26,528 nt of DNA. Source: JAILZP01 sp037444185 (GTDB lineage: Bacteria; Bacillota; Desulfotomaculia; Desulfotomaculales; Desulfocucumaceae). Both the position numbers and the translations under genes were made by a program. Under the pieces are notes generated by a model. That model saw nothing but the letters and a program-made list of their open reading frames with translations. It was not told where the DNA came from and did not search any database. Location: the NCBI GenBank assembly GCA_037444185.1, contig JBBIMW010000036.1, positions 1 to 26,528 on the forward strand. The letters run 5' to 3'. Shown here in pieces: positions 1 through 7,696 of this stretch; within the stretch, counting starts at the first letter, position 1, and each line of letters begins with the position of its first letter.

Positions 1-196
1 ACACCTTCTCCCTGGCCTTGGCGATGGCCTTGTCCAAAGACATGGACAAAACCGGCTCACCGGCCGCATCCCGCCGCTCCGCCTTCTCTCCGGCCGCCCC
101 TCCCGCTTCAGCCCACGCCGGCGCCGGCGAAAAAACCAGCGACACCGCCAGGAGACAGACGGCGAATTTTACCGGGACAGACTTACTCATCCGCAC
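1..196 (-). CDS. Secreted protein, N-terminal part only (cut by window edge)
   Basis: Only the first ~65 codons are inside the window; the gene runs off the left edge. The reading frame gives a signal peptide: Lys-rich start, hydrophobic core (VCLLAVSLVF) and an Ala-x-Ala type cleavage region (SPAPAWAEA). After it comes a charged Gly/Ala/Glu linker, then the segment LSMSLDKAIAKAREKV. That last stretch resembles the start of small repeats in secreted Firmicute proteins of the YcdB/S-layer type, but it is too short to assign. I chose the GTG at 196 because GGGAGG lies 7 bases upstream; the in-frame ATG at 190 is 13 bases from that site. It is transcribed away from the CapA-like gene. Export is well supported; the function is unknown. 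Confidence 0.6.
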   Translation of the reverse strand, partial: MRMSKSVPVKFAVCLLAVSLVFSPAPAWAEAGGAAGEKAERRDAAGEPVLSMSLDKAIAKAREKV

Positions 197-359
197 GAGA
201 TCCCCTCCCATAAATTACTATCCATAACCATAGAGACGAAAAACCACCGGAAATGTTCCGCCGGAAAATTTGACTGGCGGCCCCTGCCGCCGGATTGTAT
301 AATATCTTCATACACCGGCTGAACCGTCGATCATTCCAAAGGAAAGCGGCTGATTTCCT

Positions 360-1637
360 TTGATCCGGACAAAAGAGCCGCCCCGCCGGGCGGCGGAACT
401 CAGAATTCAGAACCCGGAATTCAAAATAAAAGGATTTTCCGCCGCAGTTATCCGCAAAGCCTATAAAGGCATAGTCCTCCTGCCGGCGCTGTTTTTTCTT
501 TTGATATTCTTTCCGGGGTGCCTGCCGGCGAAAAAGCAAATGCTCACCGGCGAAGACACTGTAAAGGTGAATAATGAACCGGTAAAAATAAGCATCGCCG
601 CGGTGGGGGATTTTCTTATGCACGATCCCCTTTTCAAATCCTCCTTGGACCCCGGTACCGGCAAATACGACTTCAGGGACATATTTGCAGAATGCAGGCA
701 TTATCTGTCCAGCCCCGACTTCACCATGGCCAACCTGGAAACCCGCCTGGCCGGGCCGGCCCCGGGCTACTCCGGCTATCCCCTGTTCAACACCCCGGCT
801 GAGCTGGCCGAAAATATGAAGGAACTGGGGATCGACCTGGTAACCACGGCCAACAACCACAGCATGGACATGGGGCGCCAGGGGGTCATCACCACCCTGG
901 ACAATCTTGACAGGGCGGGCCTTCACCACGTGGGCACCTACCGCAACCCCCGGGAAAGGGAAAGGCCGGCGGTGTTCGATGTGCGGGGGGTCAGGGTGGG
1001 TGTGATCAATTACACCCAGGACACCAACGGCATACCGGTGCCGTCGGACGTAGCCTACATGGTCAATCTGATCAACAGGGATTCAATCATAAAGGAAATA
1101 GAGAACTTAAAGGCGGCGGGCTGCGATTTTTTAATCGCTTATATGCATTTCGGCACCGAGTACCAGAGGCATCCCAATGAATTCCAGCGGACCCTGGCCC
1201 GGGAGCTTTTCGACGCCGGGGCGGATGTTGTGATGGGATCCCACCCCCACGTGATCCAGCCTCTGGAATGGCAGAGGGCACTCCGGAGAGACGGGGAAAA
1301 AGGTGTCCTGGCAGCATACTCCCTGGGCAATTTCGTCTCCAACCAGCACTGGAGGTACTCCGACTGCGGCATTATACTGAACCTTGAAGTGGTAAAAAAT
1401 GGGGGGGAGGGAGCATACCTGGCCGGGGCAAGCTATATCCCGGTCTGGGTGGATACCTACATCCGGGAGGGCGGAAAAAAATACCGGGTTCTACCGGTAC
1501 ATAAGGCAATTCTGGATTTTGAGTCCAAAAGGGATCCTTTGCTGACCGAATCCGACTACCGCCAGTTAAAACAGGCCTGGCAGGACACTCTGGAACTGAT
1601 GGGGCCGGGCTTCCCCCCCGGAATTCATACTCCGTAA
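360..1637 (+). CDS. CapA-like metallophosphoesterase-fold lipoprotein
   Basis: CapA/PgsA-type protein (bacterial capsule synthesis PGA_cap family), predicted to be membrane-anchored on the outside of the cell. Family motifs in order are AAVGDFLMHD, NLETRL, TANNHSMDMG, MHFGTEY, GSHPHVIQPLE and SLGNFVSNQ, which mark the two-metal phosphoesterase-like fold. A hydrophobic segment ends in a lipobox-like FPGC with Cys near residue 54, so a lipoprotein is likely. The start is uncertain. TTG at 360 is the only standard start codon before the hydrophobic segment, its ribosome site (AAAGGAAA) is distant, and residues about 6-22 are encoded by a dispersed repeat. Family members have been linked to poly-gamma-glutamate export, but many are of unknown role, and no capB/capC is nearby. 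The 3' end overlaps larE tail to tail by 13 bases. Confidence 0.8.
   Translation: MIRTKEPPRRAAELRIQNPEFKIKGFSAAVIRKAYKGIVLLPALFFLLIFFPGCLPAKKQMLTGEDTVKVNNEPVKISIAAVGDFLMHDPLFKSSLDPGTGKYDFRDIFAECRHYLSSPDFTMANLETRLAGPAPGYSGYPLFNTPAELAENMKELGIDLVTTANNHSMDMGRQGVITTLDNLDRAGLHHVGTYRNPRERERPAVFDVRGVRVGVINYTQDTNGIPVPSDVAYMVNLINRDSIIKEIENLKAAGCDFLIAYMHFGTEYQRHPNEFQRTLARELFDAGADVVMGSHPHVIQPLEWQRALRRDGEKGVLAAYSLGNFVSNQHWRYSDCGIILNLEVVKNGGEGAYLAGASYIPVWVDTYIREGGKKYRVLPVHKAILDFESKRDPLLTESDYRQLKQAWQDTLELMGPGFPPGIHTP
374..424. repeat. GC hairpin plus 7-nt tandem repeat in the capA-like 5' end
   Basis: GCCGCCCCGCCGGGCGGCGG followed by heptads CTCAGAA, TTCAGAA, CCCGGAA and TTC. It is read as codons about 6-22 of the CapA-like protein if translation starts at 360. 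Confidence 0.65.
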
Positions 1638-2431
1638 TTCATCTTTCCGGTTTTATAACCTTCCAGATCCAGGGCTACGAACTTATAGCCCAGGGACCTA
1701 AGCTCTTCGGTTATGTGTTCCCTGTTCTCCGGCCCGCAAATTTTCTCCATGTCCTCCCCAAGCACTTCCAGACGGGCGATCTCACCGTGGTCCCTGACCC
1801 TGACGGTACCCGCCCCGAATTTTTTGACCACGGCCTCGGCCAGGTATATGCGCCTGATCCGTTCTTCCGTTATACTCTGACCGTATGGAATCCTGGAACA
1901 CAGGCAGGCTTCCGACGGCCTGTTCCACGAGGGAATACCCCTCTCCCTGGCGGCGGACCTTATTTCTTCCTTGGTCATGCCCAAATCCATCAAAGGGCTG
2001 AGCACCCCGCCCTCCTTTACGGCGCGGAAACCAGGCCTATAATCCCCGGTGTCGCTCTGACCGCTGCCCTCGACTATGGCGGCCGCCCCTTCCCCGGCAG
2101 CCACTCCGGCCAGCCGGGACAACAGCTCTCTTTTACAGTAATAACAGCGTTCCGGAGAATTGGCCACAAATTCGCTCATTTGCATCTCAGCCGTTTCCAG
2201 CACCCGCCAGCGTGCCCCCAGGAGGGCGGCCAGCCTTCCGGCCTCCTCCAGGTCCCCGGGGGCACGTATGGAGGAAGACGCTGTCGCCGCCAGCACCCTC
2301 TCCCCGCCCAGGGCGTCCAAGGCCGCCGCCAGAAGAAGCGAGCTGTCCACTCCACCGGAAAAGGCCACCAGCACCCTGTCCAGCTTTTCCATGTACTTTA
2401 CCAGTGCGGCGTATTTTTCATAGCTCTCCAA
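1625..2431 (-). CDS. larE: LarE, ATP-dependent sacrificial sulfur transferase
   Basis: PP-loop ATP pyrophosphatase family protein that adds sulfur to the pyridinium-dicarboxylate precursor of the nickel-pincer nucleotide cofactor (lactate racemase and related enzymes). The PP-loop SGGVDSS lies at residues 25-31, followed by the typical ERCYYCKREL segment (residues 95-104) and RPSEACLCSRIPYG near 171-184. Cys176 corresponds to the sacrificial cysteine of the Lactobacillus enzyme; Cys178 and Cys232 are additional. At 268 aa the length is normal. The start is TTG at 2431, with GGGGG about 10 bases upstream; the N-terminus from there matches the family. A sigma-A-like promoter (TTGGCC, 17 bases, TATAAT) lies at 2481-2509. 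No larB, larC or racemase gene is in the window, so the cofactor user is unknown. Confidence 0.9.
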   Translation of the reverse strand: MESYEKYAALVKYMEKLDRVLVAFSGGVDSSLLLAAALDALGGERVLAATASSSIRAPGDLEEAGRLAALLGARWRVLETAEMQMSEFVANSPERCYYCKRELLSRLAGVAAGEGAAAIVEGSGQSDTGDYRPGFRAVKEGGVLSPLMDLGMTKEEIRSAARERGIPSWNRPSEACLCSRIPYGQSITEERIRRIYLAEAVVKKFGAGTVRVRDHGEIARLEVLGEDMEKICGPENREHITEELRSLGYKFVALDLEGYKTGKMNYGV

Positions 2432-2480
2432 CCTTTATCGACCCCCTGAATTTTGATCGTATTAATTGTTGCCTGAGCCG

Positions 2481-2509
2481 ATTATATATTTGATATTCTC
2501 ACCGGCCAA
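2481..2509 (-). promoter_or_regulatory. Candidate sigma-A promoter for larE
   Basis: Read on the minus strand: -35 TTGGCC (2509-2504; 4 of 6 to consensus), 17-base spacer, -10 TATAAT (2486-2481; perfect). It would give a short leader before the TTG start at 2431. Confidence 0.5.
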
Positions 2510-2556
2510 ACCTGCCTTTCTTCCGGTTCCTTCTTTTGACTGACCTGTCAAATGGT

Positions 2557-2585
2557 CACACATGACGCCCAAAATTCATAATATA
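2557..2585 (+). promoter_or_regulatory. Candidate mother-cell (sigma-K/E) promoter for cotE
   Basis: CATAATATA at 2577-2585 fits the sigma-K -10 pattern CATAnnnTA. An AC element lies about 17 bases upstream, inside CACA at 2557-2560. CotE is made in the mother cell under sigma-E/K in Bacillus, so the position is sensible. The leader to the GTG start is about 90 bases. This is pattern matching only. Confidence 0.4.
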
Positions 2586-2680
2586 TTGTGAGCGCCGATC
2601 TTTCCTGACGTTTTCATTCCTTGACGACGCCGCCTTCAGCGGCATGGACAACTACCCATTACTTAAGGAGGGAATAAAAA

Positions 2681-3199
2681 GTGAGCGTCCACAGCGTAGA
2701 GAAAAATTTCCCTTTACATTCCAAGGGCGGTTACAGGGAAATAATCACCAAGGCCGTTTGCGGCACGGCAAAAAAAGTTTTTCGCTACAGCCAGCAGTTC
2801 AGCACCGCTGACGGCGGCAGTCCCACCCAGATACTGGGCACCTCCATCACCCAGATACGCCTTAAAGACCCGGAAATCGAAGCGGATAACAGCCAAATAG
2901 GTGTCCGGGCCAGCGGCATTTTCGAGGTGCATATCTGGTACGCATACAACAGCGGGAAATCCACCGACCTCCTGCGCCAGGCCATCCATTTTGAAGAAAT
3001 CATCCCGGTCACCGAATACGACGGCCAGATACTGTCCCTGACGGACGCCAAAGCCACTGTGTTCAAGCCGCCCCAGGCCCAGGAGGCCACCATCACCAGG
3101 GAGGGAAAAATCAAGGTGGATTTTGAGCTGGGTATGTACGTGGAGGTAATCGGCGAAACCAAAATATTGGTCAAAGTGATCTCCCCGGAGGATGCGTAA
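2681..3199 (+). CDS. cotE: Outer spore coat morphogenetic protein CotE
   Basis: CotE organises assembly of the outer coat on the forespore surface in the mother cell. The signature GYREIITKAVCGTAKKVF at residues 17-34 matches the conserved CotE start. The following segments TQILGTSITQIRL, GIFEVHIWYAYNSGKSTD, FEEIIPVTEYDGQIL and YVEVIGETKILVKV follow the family order to the end. At 172 aa it is close to the Bacillus protein (181 aa) but lacks the long acidic C-terminal tail seen there. The start is GTG with AAGGAGGG about 8 bases upstream. A sporulation-type promoter lies upstream and an SASP gene follows about 100 bases downstream. Family assignment is strong. Confidence 0.9.
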   Translation: MSVHSVEKNFPLHSKGGYREIITKAVCGTAKKVFRYSQQFSTADGGSPTQILGTSITQIRLKDPEIEADNSQIGVRASGIFEVHIWYAYNSGKSTDLLRQAIHFEEIIPVTEYDGQILSLTDAKATVFKPPQAQEATITREGKIKVDFELGMYVEVIGETKILVKVISPEDA

Positions 3200-3265
3200 C
3201 CTGCAACACTTGCAAAAACGCAATTTTCCATACCATGAAGAAGGAGGTCTTCAACCGGGATTGGG

Positions 3266-3272
3266 CATACTA
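3266..3272 (+). promoter_or_regulatory. Candidate sigma-G -10 element upstream of the SASP gene
   Basis: CATACTA equals the Bacillus sigma-G -10 consensus and lies 30 bases before the SASP start. No good -35 (TGnATA type) is found 17-18 bases upstream, where the sequence is GGAGGT-like. The call therefore rests on the -10 element and the gene identity. Confidence 0.35.
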
Positions 3273-3302
3273 AAACCGGACATCAATTGAAGAGGTGATT
3301 GT

Positions 3303-3479
3303 TTGCCCTCCGGCAGGAAAAAAACCAACGAAGATCTATTGAAGGAACGTCTCAAAATTGAGATAGCCGAAGAACTGGGCCTTGCGGACAAGATAAGGCG
3401 GGACGGCTGGGGACAGCTCAGCGCAACGGAAACCGGCAGGATCGGAGGCATATTGGCCCGCCGCCTGGGCAAGACCTAG
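3303..3479 (+). CDS. Small acid-soluble spore protein, alpha/beta-type
   Basis: A 58-residue protein of the SASP alpha/beta (SspF-like) family, which coats and protects DNA in the dormant spore. The sequence shows the hallmarks: LKERLKIEIAEELGLADKI, then GWGQLSATETGRIGGILARR. The IAxELGL and GWGxLxxxxxGxxGG pattern spans the germination-protease and DNA-binding regions. The start is TTG at 3303, placed by GAGGTGAT a few bases upstream; no ATG is in frame. It lies just after cotE and carries its own sigma-G-like -10 element, as expected for a forespore-expressed gene. It is convergent with ileS. Family assignment is good despite the small size. Confidence 0.8.
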   Translation: MPSGRKKTNEDLLKERLKIEIAEELGLADKIRRDGWGQLSATETGRIGGILARRLGKT

Positions 3480-3519
3480 GAGGCTGCTAAAAAAGCCCTG
3501 GAGCCTTTGAACAGCCTCC
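3479..3519. terminator. Possible terminator between SASP gene and ileS
   Basis: GGAGGCTG (3479-3486) pairs with CAGCCTCC (3512-3519) across a 25-base loop, starting at the SASP stop codon. On the minus strand the loop contains a run of six T (3494-3489) and could serve ileS. The structure is not a textbook terminator. Confidence 0.3.
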
Positions 3520-3585
3520 GGCCTTACCGATGTGCATGCTTGATGTCTGCCGCAAGGCCACCGGCCGGCAAACCGGCCGCCGCCT

Positions 3586-6372
3586 CTAAAAATGTGTCCG
3601 CACAACTTCCGAGCAGCGGGGACACAGGGTGGGGTGCGCGGCATCCCCGCCCACTTCCCGGCGGTAATTCCAACAGCGTTCGCATTTGATCCCCGGAGCC
3701 CGGCCCACCACCACCGCAAAACCGGGCAAACCCCCTTCGGTCACCGCCTCCTGCGGGGGCCGGCCCTTGTTCACCACCACCTCCGAGACGATAAACACGG
3801 TGGCCGGGTCCTCCTCCACGGAATCCAGAAAATGCCACACTTCATCCGATACGTAAAGTTCGATCTTTGCCTCCAGGGAATTTCCGATGAGTTTTTCCTG
3901 CCTGGCTTTTTCCAGAGCCTTGGTGACCACGGCCCTAAGGGCCAAAAGCCGATCCCATTTTTTTTCCAGCACCGGGTCGAGAAAATCCTCATTGACCTCC
4001 GGCATATCGCAGAGCTGAACACTTTGGGGCATTTCACCGCTCTTGGGGACGTAGCGCCATATTTCCTCGCTGGTGAAGGCCAGCACCGGGGCCACCAGCC
4101 GCACCAGGGCGTAAAGCGCCTCGTAAAGAACGGTCTGGGCCGACCGCCTGGCCCTGGAAGCCGGGGCCGAAGTATACAGCCGGTCCTTGATCATATCCAA
4201 GTACAGCGCACTCATGTCCACTGCGCAAAAATTATGAATGGAATGGTACACCACGTGGTATTCATAGTCCCTGTACGCCGACAGTACCCGGCCGGTGGTC
4301 CTTTGCAGCCTGGCCAGCGCCCAGCGGTCTATCTCCGGCAGCTCCCTGAATTCCACCCGGTGGGCCGATGGATCGAAATCATATAGATTTCCCACCAGAA
4401 AGCGGCAGGTATTTCTGATCTTGCGGTAAGACTCCGACATCTGCCTGAGTATCGACTGGGATACCGCCAGGTCACTCCGGTAGTCGGAACTGCTCACCCA
4501 CAGCCTCAGTATGTCTGCCCCCATCTGGGCGATCACCTTCAGAGGGTCCACCACATTACCCAAAGACTTGCTCATCTTCCGGCCCTGCTCATCCACCACG
4601 AAGCCGTGGGTGAGCACCGCCCGGTAGGGGGCCTCCCCGGTTACCGCCACCGATGTGGAAATGGAGCTGTTAAACCACCCCCTGTGCTGGTCGCTTCCTT
4701 CCAGGTAAAGGTCCGCCGGCCATCTGAGCTCCGGCCAGATTCCGGGCTGCCGCAGCACCCCGAAGTGACTGGTGCCGCTGTCGAACCAAACATCCATAAT
4801 GTCGGTTTCCTTTTCAAACCTGCCGGATCCGCAGTGGGCACACTCCAGCCCGGGAGGCGCTAGACCGTCCGCCTCCCGGGCGAACCAGACGTCGGAGCCG
4901 TGTTCCCTGAACAAATTCTGCAGATGGGAAATGGTCATATCGTTAATTATCTCCCTGCCACAGCCGGCGCAATAGAATATGGGAATGGGCACCCCCCAGG
5001 TGCGCTGCCTGGAAATGCACCAATCTCCCCGGTTGGCCACCATGTTGTGGATGCGGTCCTCTCCCCAGGCGGGTATCCACCTGACCTTTTTGATGGCGTC
5101 AAGGGCGGTCCGCCGGAAACCGTCGATGGAGGCGAACCACTGCTCGGTGGCTCTGAAAAATACCGGCTTTTTGCAGCGCCAGCAGTGCGGATACTGATGC
5201 AGCACCGTGTCCCCGGACAGCAGATGGCCGCCTTCGGACAGCTCCCCGATTATGCCTTTGTTGGCCTCGTTGTAGTTTTGCCCGGCGAACTGCCCGGCCT
5301 CCCCGGTAAACAAGCCCTTGCCGTCCACCGGTGAAATAACCGGCAGGTGGTACTGCCGGCCCACTATGAAATCCTCGTGCCCGTGACCCGGTGCGGTGTG
5401 CACACAGCCCGTCCCGGCCTCCAGGGTGACATGGTCCCCCAGTATCACCGGGGAGACGCGGTCAATGAAAGGATGCCGGCACTCAACCCCCTCCAGTTCC
5501 CTGCCCTTGAACTCACCCTCCACTTCAGGAGCGGGGAGGCCGGCGGATTTTACGAACTGCCCCAGCAGGTCCCTGGCCACCAGATACCCGTCACCGTCGA
5601 ACCGCGCCAGGACATAATCCAAATCAGGGTGCAGGCAGATGGCCGCATTGGCTATCAAAGTCCACGGGGTGGTGGTCCAGATCGCCGCGTAGGTGTTCTT
5701 TTCCGGCAGCAGTCCCTTTCCCCTGACGACGGGGAACCGCACATATATTGAAGGGGACTTCTTTTCACTGTATTCCACCTCGGCCTCGGCCAGGGCTGTC
5801 TCGCAATCGGCGCACCAGTACACGGGCTTCAGCCCTTTGTATATATATCCGCGCTTGGCCATTTCGCCGAAGGCGCCTATCTGGGCAGCCTCGAAGTGGG
5901 GCATCAGTGTGAAATAGGGGTTGTCCCAATCCCCCCTGACTCCCAGGCGCTTGAACTCAGCTTTCTGTATTTCCACGAACTTCAATGCGTATTCCTTGCA
6001 TTTGCGGCGGAATTCCACCGGGTGCACGGCATGCCTGTTAATACCCATATCCTTTATGGCCTGCTGCTCAATGGGCAGTCCGTGGGTGTCCCACCCCGGA
6101 ACGTATGGCGAATTGTATCCGGCCATGGTGTGGTATTTGACCACAATGTCCTTAAGCACTTTGTTCAGGGCCGTGCCCAGGTGGATGTGCCCATTGGCGT
6201 AAGGCGGCCCGTCGTGCAAAATGAATTTGGGCCGGCCGGCGTTCTTTTGGGAAACCAAACCGTAAATATCTATTTCATCCCAGAATTTCAATATTTCCGG
6301 CTCCCTCCCGGGCAGGTTCGCCCGCATGGGAAAATCGGTTTCAGGCAGGTTCAGCGTTTTACTGTAGTCCAT
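3586..6372 (-). CDS. ileS: Isoleucyl-tRNA synthetase
   Basis: Class I aminoacyl-tRNA synthetase that charges tRNA-Ile in the cytoplasm; 928 aa, the usual bacterial length. The HIGH-type region GPPYANGHIHLGTALNK is near residues 55-71, with HLGT in place of HIGH. The CP1 editing domain lies in the middle, with KMSKSLGN later. The C-terminus carries a zinc-binding pair: CERCWNYRREVGG, then LCPRC. The start is ATG at 6372, preceded by GGGAGGTTTGAA; the reading frame stays open 20 codons further upstream, but that stretch has no ribosome site and runs into a hairpin. It is last in the ylm run, separated from ylmG by a 182-base structured leader. I found no T-box core sequence there. Confidence 0.97.
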   Translation of the reverse strand: MDYSKTLNLPETDFPMRANLPGREPEILKFWDEIDIYGLVSQKNAGRPKFILHDGPPYANGHIHLGTALNKVLKDIVVKYHTMAGYNSPYVPGWDTHGLPIEQQAIKDMGINRHAVHPVEFRRKCKEYALKFVEIQKAEFKRLGVRGDWDNPYFTLMPHFEAAQIGAFGEMAKRGYIYKGLKPVYWCADCETALAEAEVEYSEKKSPSIYVRFPVVRGKGLLPEKNTYAAIWTTTPWTLIANAAICLHPDLDYVLARFDGDGYLVARDLLGQFVKSAGLPAPEVEGEFKGRELEGVECRHPFIDRVSPVILGDHVTLEAGTGCVHTAPGHGHEDFIVGRQYHLPVISPVDGKGLFTGEAGQFAGQNYNEANKGIIGELSEGGHLLSGDTVLHQYPHCWRCKKPVFFRATEQWFASIDGFRRTALDAIKKVRWIPAWGEDRIHNMVANRGDWCISRQRTWGVPIPIFYCAGCGREIINDMTISHLQNLFREHGSDVWFAREADGLAPPGLECAHCGSGRFEKETDIMDVWFDSGTSHFGVLRQPGIWPELRWPADLYLEGSDQHRGWFNSSISTSVAVTGEAPYRAVLTHGFVVDEQGRKMSKSLGNVVDPLKVIAQMGADILRLWVSSSDYRSDLAVSQSILRQMSESYRKIRNTCRFLVGNLYDFDPSAHRVEFRELPEIDRWALARLQRTTGRVLSAYRDYEYHVVYHSIHNFCAVDMSALYLDMIKDRLYTSAPASRARRSAQTVLYEALYALVRLVAPVLAFTSEEIWRYVPKSGEMPQSVQLCDMPEVNEDFLDPVLEKKWDRLLALRAVVTKALEKARQEKLIGNSLEAKIELYVSDEVWHFLDSVEEDPATVFIVSEVVVNKGRPPQEAVTEGGLPGFAVVVGRAPGIKCERCWNYRREVGGDAAHPTLCPRCSEVVRTHF

Positions 6373-6390
6373 TTCAAACCTCCCGTTAAA

Positions 6391-6408
6391 GCCGCCCTGC
6401 CGGGCGGC
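6391..6408 (-). repeat. GC hairpin of the dispersed repeat family, in the ileS leader
   Basis: GCCGCCC-TGCC-GGGCGGC, followed in plus orientation by GGAACTTGGAAT. It resembles the copy at 375-423 that begins GCCGCCCCGCCGGGCGGCGG. It stands 10 bases before the ileS ribosome site. Confidence 0.6.
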
Positions 6409-6435
6409 GGAACTTGGAATACGGCGCCACAATCA

Positions 6436-6464
6436 AAGAAAAACCCGGGCCGGGGTCCGGGCTT
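6436..6464 (-). terminator. Intrinsic terminator or attenuator in the ileS leader
   Basis: Minus strand: AAGCCCGG, 8-base loop, CCGGGTTT, then TTCTTT. The 8-bp stem includes one G-U pair. It either ends the ylmE-ylmG transcript or attenuates ileS. Upstream, CCACCT...AGGTGG (about 6510-6542) can form another stem-loop. Confidence 0.6.
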
Positions 6465-6554
6465 CATCCGGCTGCAGCTCCAACGGCAGTACCGGCTCCA
6501 TGCTTGCCACCTACGGCCTGCCGCTTTGGAAGCCGGAGGTGGGATGCTGGATTC

Positions 6555-6818
6555 TCAAAAGCTAAGATAAAGCACCATTCTTACTATTATGCTCTTCAAA
6601 AGGCCCAGGGCCAGAAAAGCAGCGATGGGGGATATATCAATAACGCCGATGGGAGGGATAATCCTCCTGAAAAATCCCAGCACCGGCTCGGTGGTCTCGT
6701 AAATGAACCGGATCACGGGCTGATAGGGGTTGTGCCTGACCCAGGAAAGCAGTATTCTCGCCACCATCAGCGCCATGTAAACTTCAAAGGCAATATCAAT
6801 TATTGTTACTAAAGCCAA
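6555..6818 (-). CDS. ylmG: YggT/YlmG family membrane protein
   Basis: An 87-residue inner-membrane protein of the YggT family (YlmG in Gram-positives), conserved beside sepF and thought to act in division or envelope organisation; its molecular role is not established. The sequence shows the family pattern: a first membrane segment IIDIAFEVYMALMVARILLSW, the loop RHNPYQPVIRFIYETTEPVL, the motif FFRRIIPPIGVIDISPIAAF, and a second membrane segment. The start is TTG at 6818 with GGTGGAT just upstream. It follows proC by 14 bases, so the two are probably cotranscribed. Confidence 0.9.
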   Translation of the reverse strand: MALVTIIDIAFEVYMALMVARILLSWVRHNPYQPVIRFIYETTEPVLGFFRRIIPPIGVIDISPIAAFLALGLLKSIIVRMVLYLSF

Positions 6819-6832
6819 AATCCACCACTCTC

Positions 6833-7657
6833 CTACTTGATGCCTCCTGAAATCTCCCTGGACCTTCCGGTGGCGGCCTCCACCGTTCCCATCATTATTC
6901 CCCGGATGCCACGGCTTTCCATGACATATAGCCCCTCAACGGTGGTGCCGCCCGGGGTGGTCACCATATCCTTGAGCTGTCCCGGATGCCGGCCCGTTTC
7001 CAGCATCATTTTGGCTGATCCCATCATGGTCTGGGCAGCCAGCAGGGAGGCCACATCTCTGGGCAGACCCATTCTCACTCCGGCATCGGCCAGGGCCTCC
7101 AGAATCACAAACATATATGCCGGGCCACTGCCGCTCAGGCCCGTAACGGCGTCCATCATGGACTCGGAAACCTCCACCGCCCGGCCGACGGCGCCGAATA
7201 TAGCCAAGGCCCTTTCCACATCCTCCCTCCGGGCGCCGGTTCCGGGGCAGACGGCGCTCACCCCCGCCCCCACCAGGGCCGGAGTGTTGGGCATCACGCG
7301 GACCAAGGCGGCATTACCGCCGGCAGCTGACTCCAGTTTTTTTACGGATATGCCGGCAGCTATGGAAATTACTGTCTGTCCGGCCTTGAAACTGCCGGCC
7401 GCCTCCATCAGCACCGGCAAAACAACGCCCGGCTTAACGGCCAGAACAACCACATCCGTCAACCGGACCAGTTTCCCATTATCACACAGAGTATTGATAT
7501 TTAATGATTCCCTTAATTGCTCCAGCCTTTCCCCGTTTACATCGGAAACATACAGATCCCGGGGGGCCACCGCGCCGCTGCCGCTCAGTCCGGCCAGCAG
7601 CGACCCTGCCATGGCCCCCCCCCCGATAAAACCTATTTTCAAACCCGTCAAGGACAT
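6833..7657 (-). CDS. proC: Pyrroline-5-carboxylate reductase
   Basis: Cytosolic NAD(P)H-dependent enzyme for the last step of proline synthesis (pyrroline-5-carboxylate to proline). The N-terminal Rossmann motif is GFIGGGAMAGSLLAGL (residues 9-24). VVLAVKP and VRVMPNTPALVGAG follow in the nucleotide-binding domain. The C-terminal dimer/catalytic domain has TGLSGSGPAYMFVILEALAD, then LKDMVTTPGGTTVEGL. At 274 aa the length is typical. I chose ATG at 7657 because GGAGATGG lies about 5 bases upstream; an ATG nine codons earlier has a poorer site. The gene sits inside the division cluster between sepF and ylmG, an arrangement also known in other Firmicutes. Confidence 0.95.
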   Translation of the reverse strand: MSLTGLKIGFIGGGAMAGSLLAGLSGSGAVAPRDLYVSDVNGERLEQLRESLNINTLCDNGKLVRLTDVVVLAVKPGVVLPVLMEAAGSFKAGQTVISIAAGISVKKLESAAGGNAALVRVMPNTPALVGAGVSAVCPGTGARREDVERALAIFGAVGRAVEVSESMMDAVTGLSGSGPAYMFVILEALADAGVRMGLPRDVASLLAAQTMMGSAKMMLETGRHPGQLKDMVTTPGGTTVEGLYVMESRGIRGIMMGTVEAATGRSREISGGIK

Positions 7658-7696
7658 AGACCCATCTCCGTTCTTGGCGTTCATACCGACTAATAA

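Noticed and set aside
270..303. Promoter TTGACT ... TATAAT before the CapA-like gene
   Set aside because: The spacer is 22 bases, too long for a normal sigma-A promoter; a GGCGGC-CCCT-GCCGCC hairpin fills it.
183..929. Long minus-strand frame opposite the CapA-like gene
   Set aside because: No family similarity; it runs antisense to a gene with clear motifs, as GC-rich DNA often gives.
3241..3292. Second ribosome site (AAGGAGGT at 3241) with a tiny frame before the SASP gene
   Set aside because: It would encode only about nine codons, with no sign of selection.
6373..6554. T-box riboswitch before ileS
   Set aside because: Expected in Firmicutes, but I cannot find the conserved core; only general hairpins are visible.
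3592..6570. Several plus-strand frames opposite ileS
   Set aside because: All are antisense to a full-length IleRS with intact motifs.
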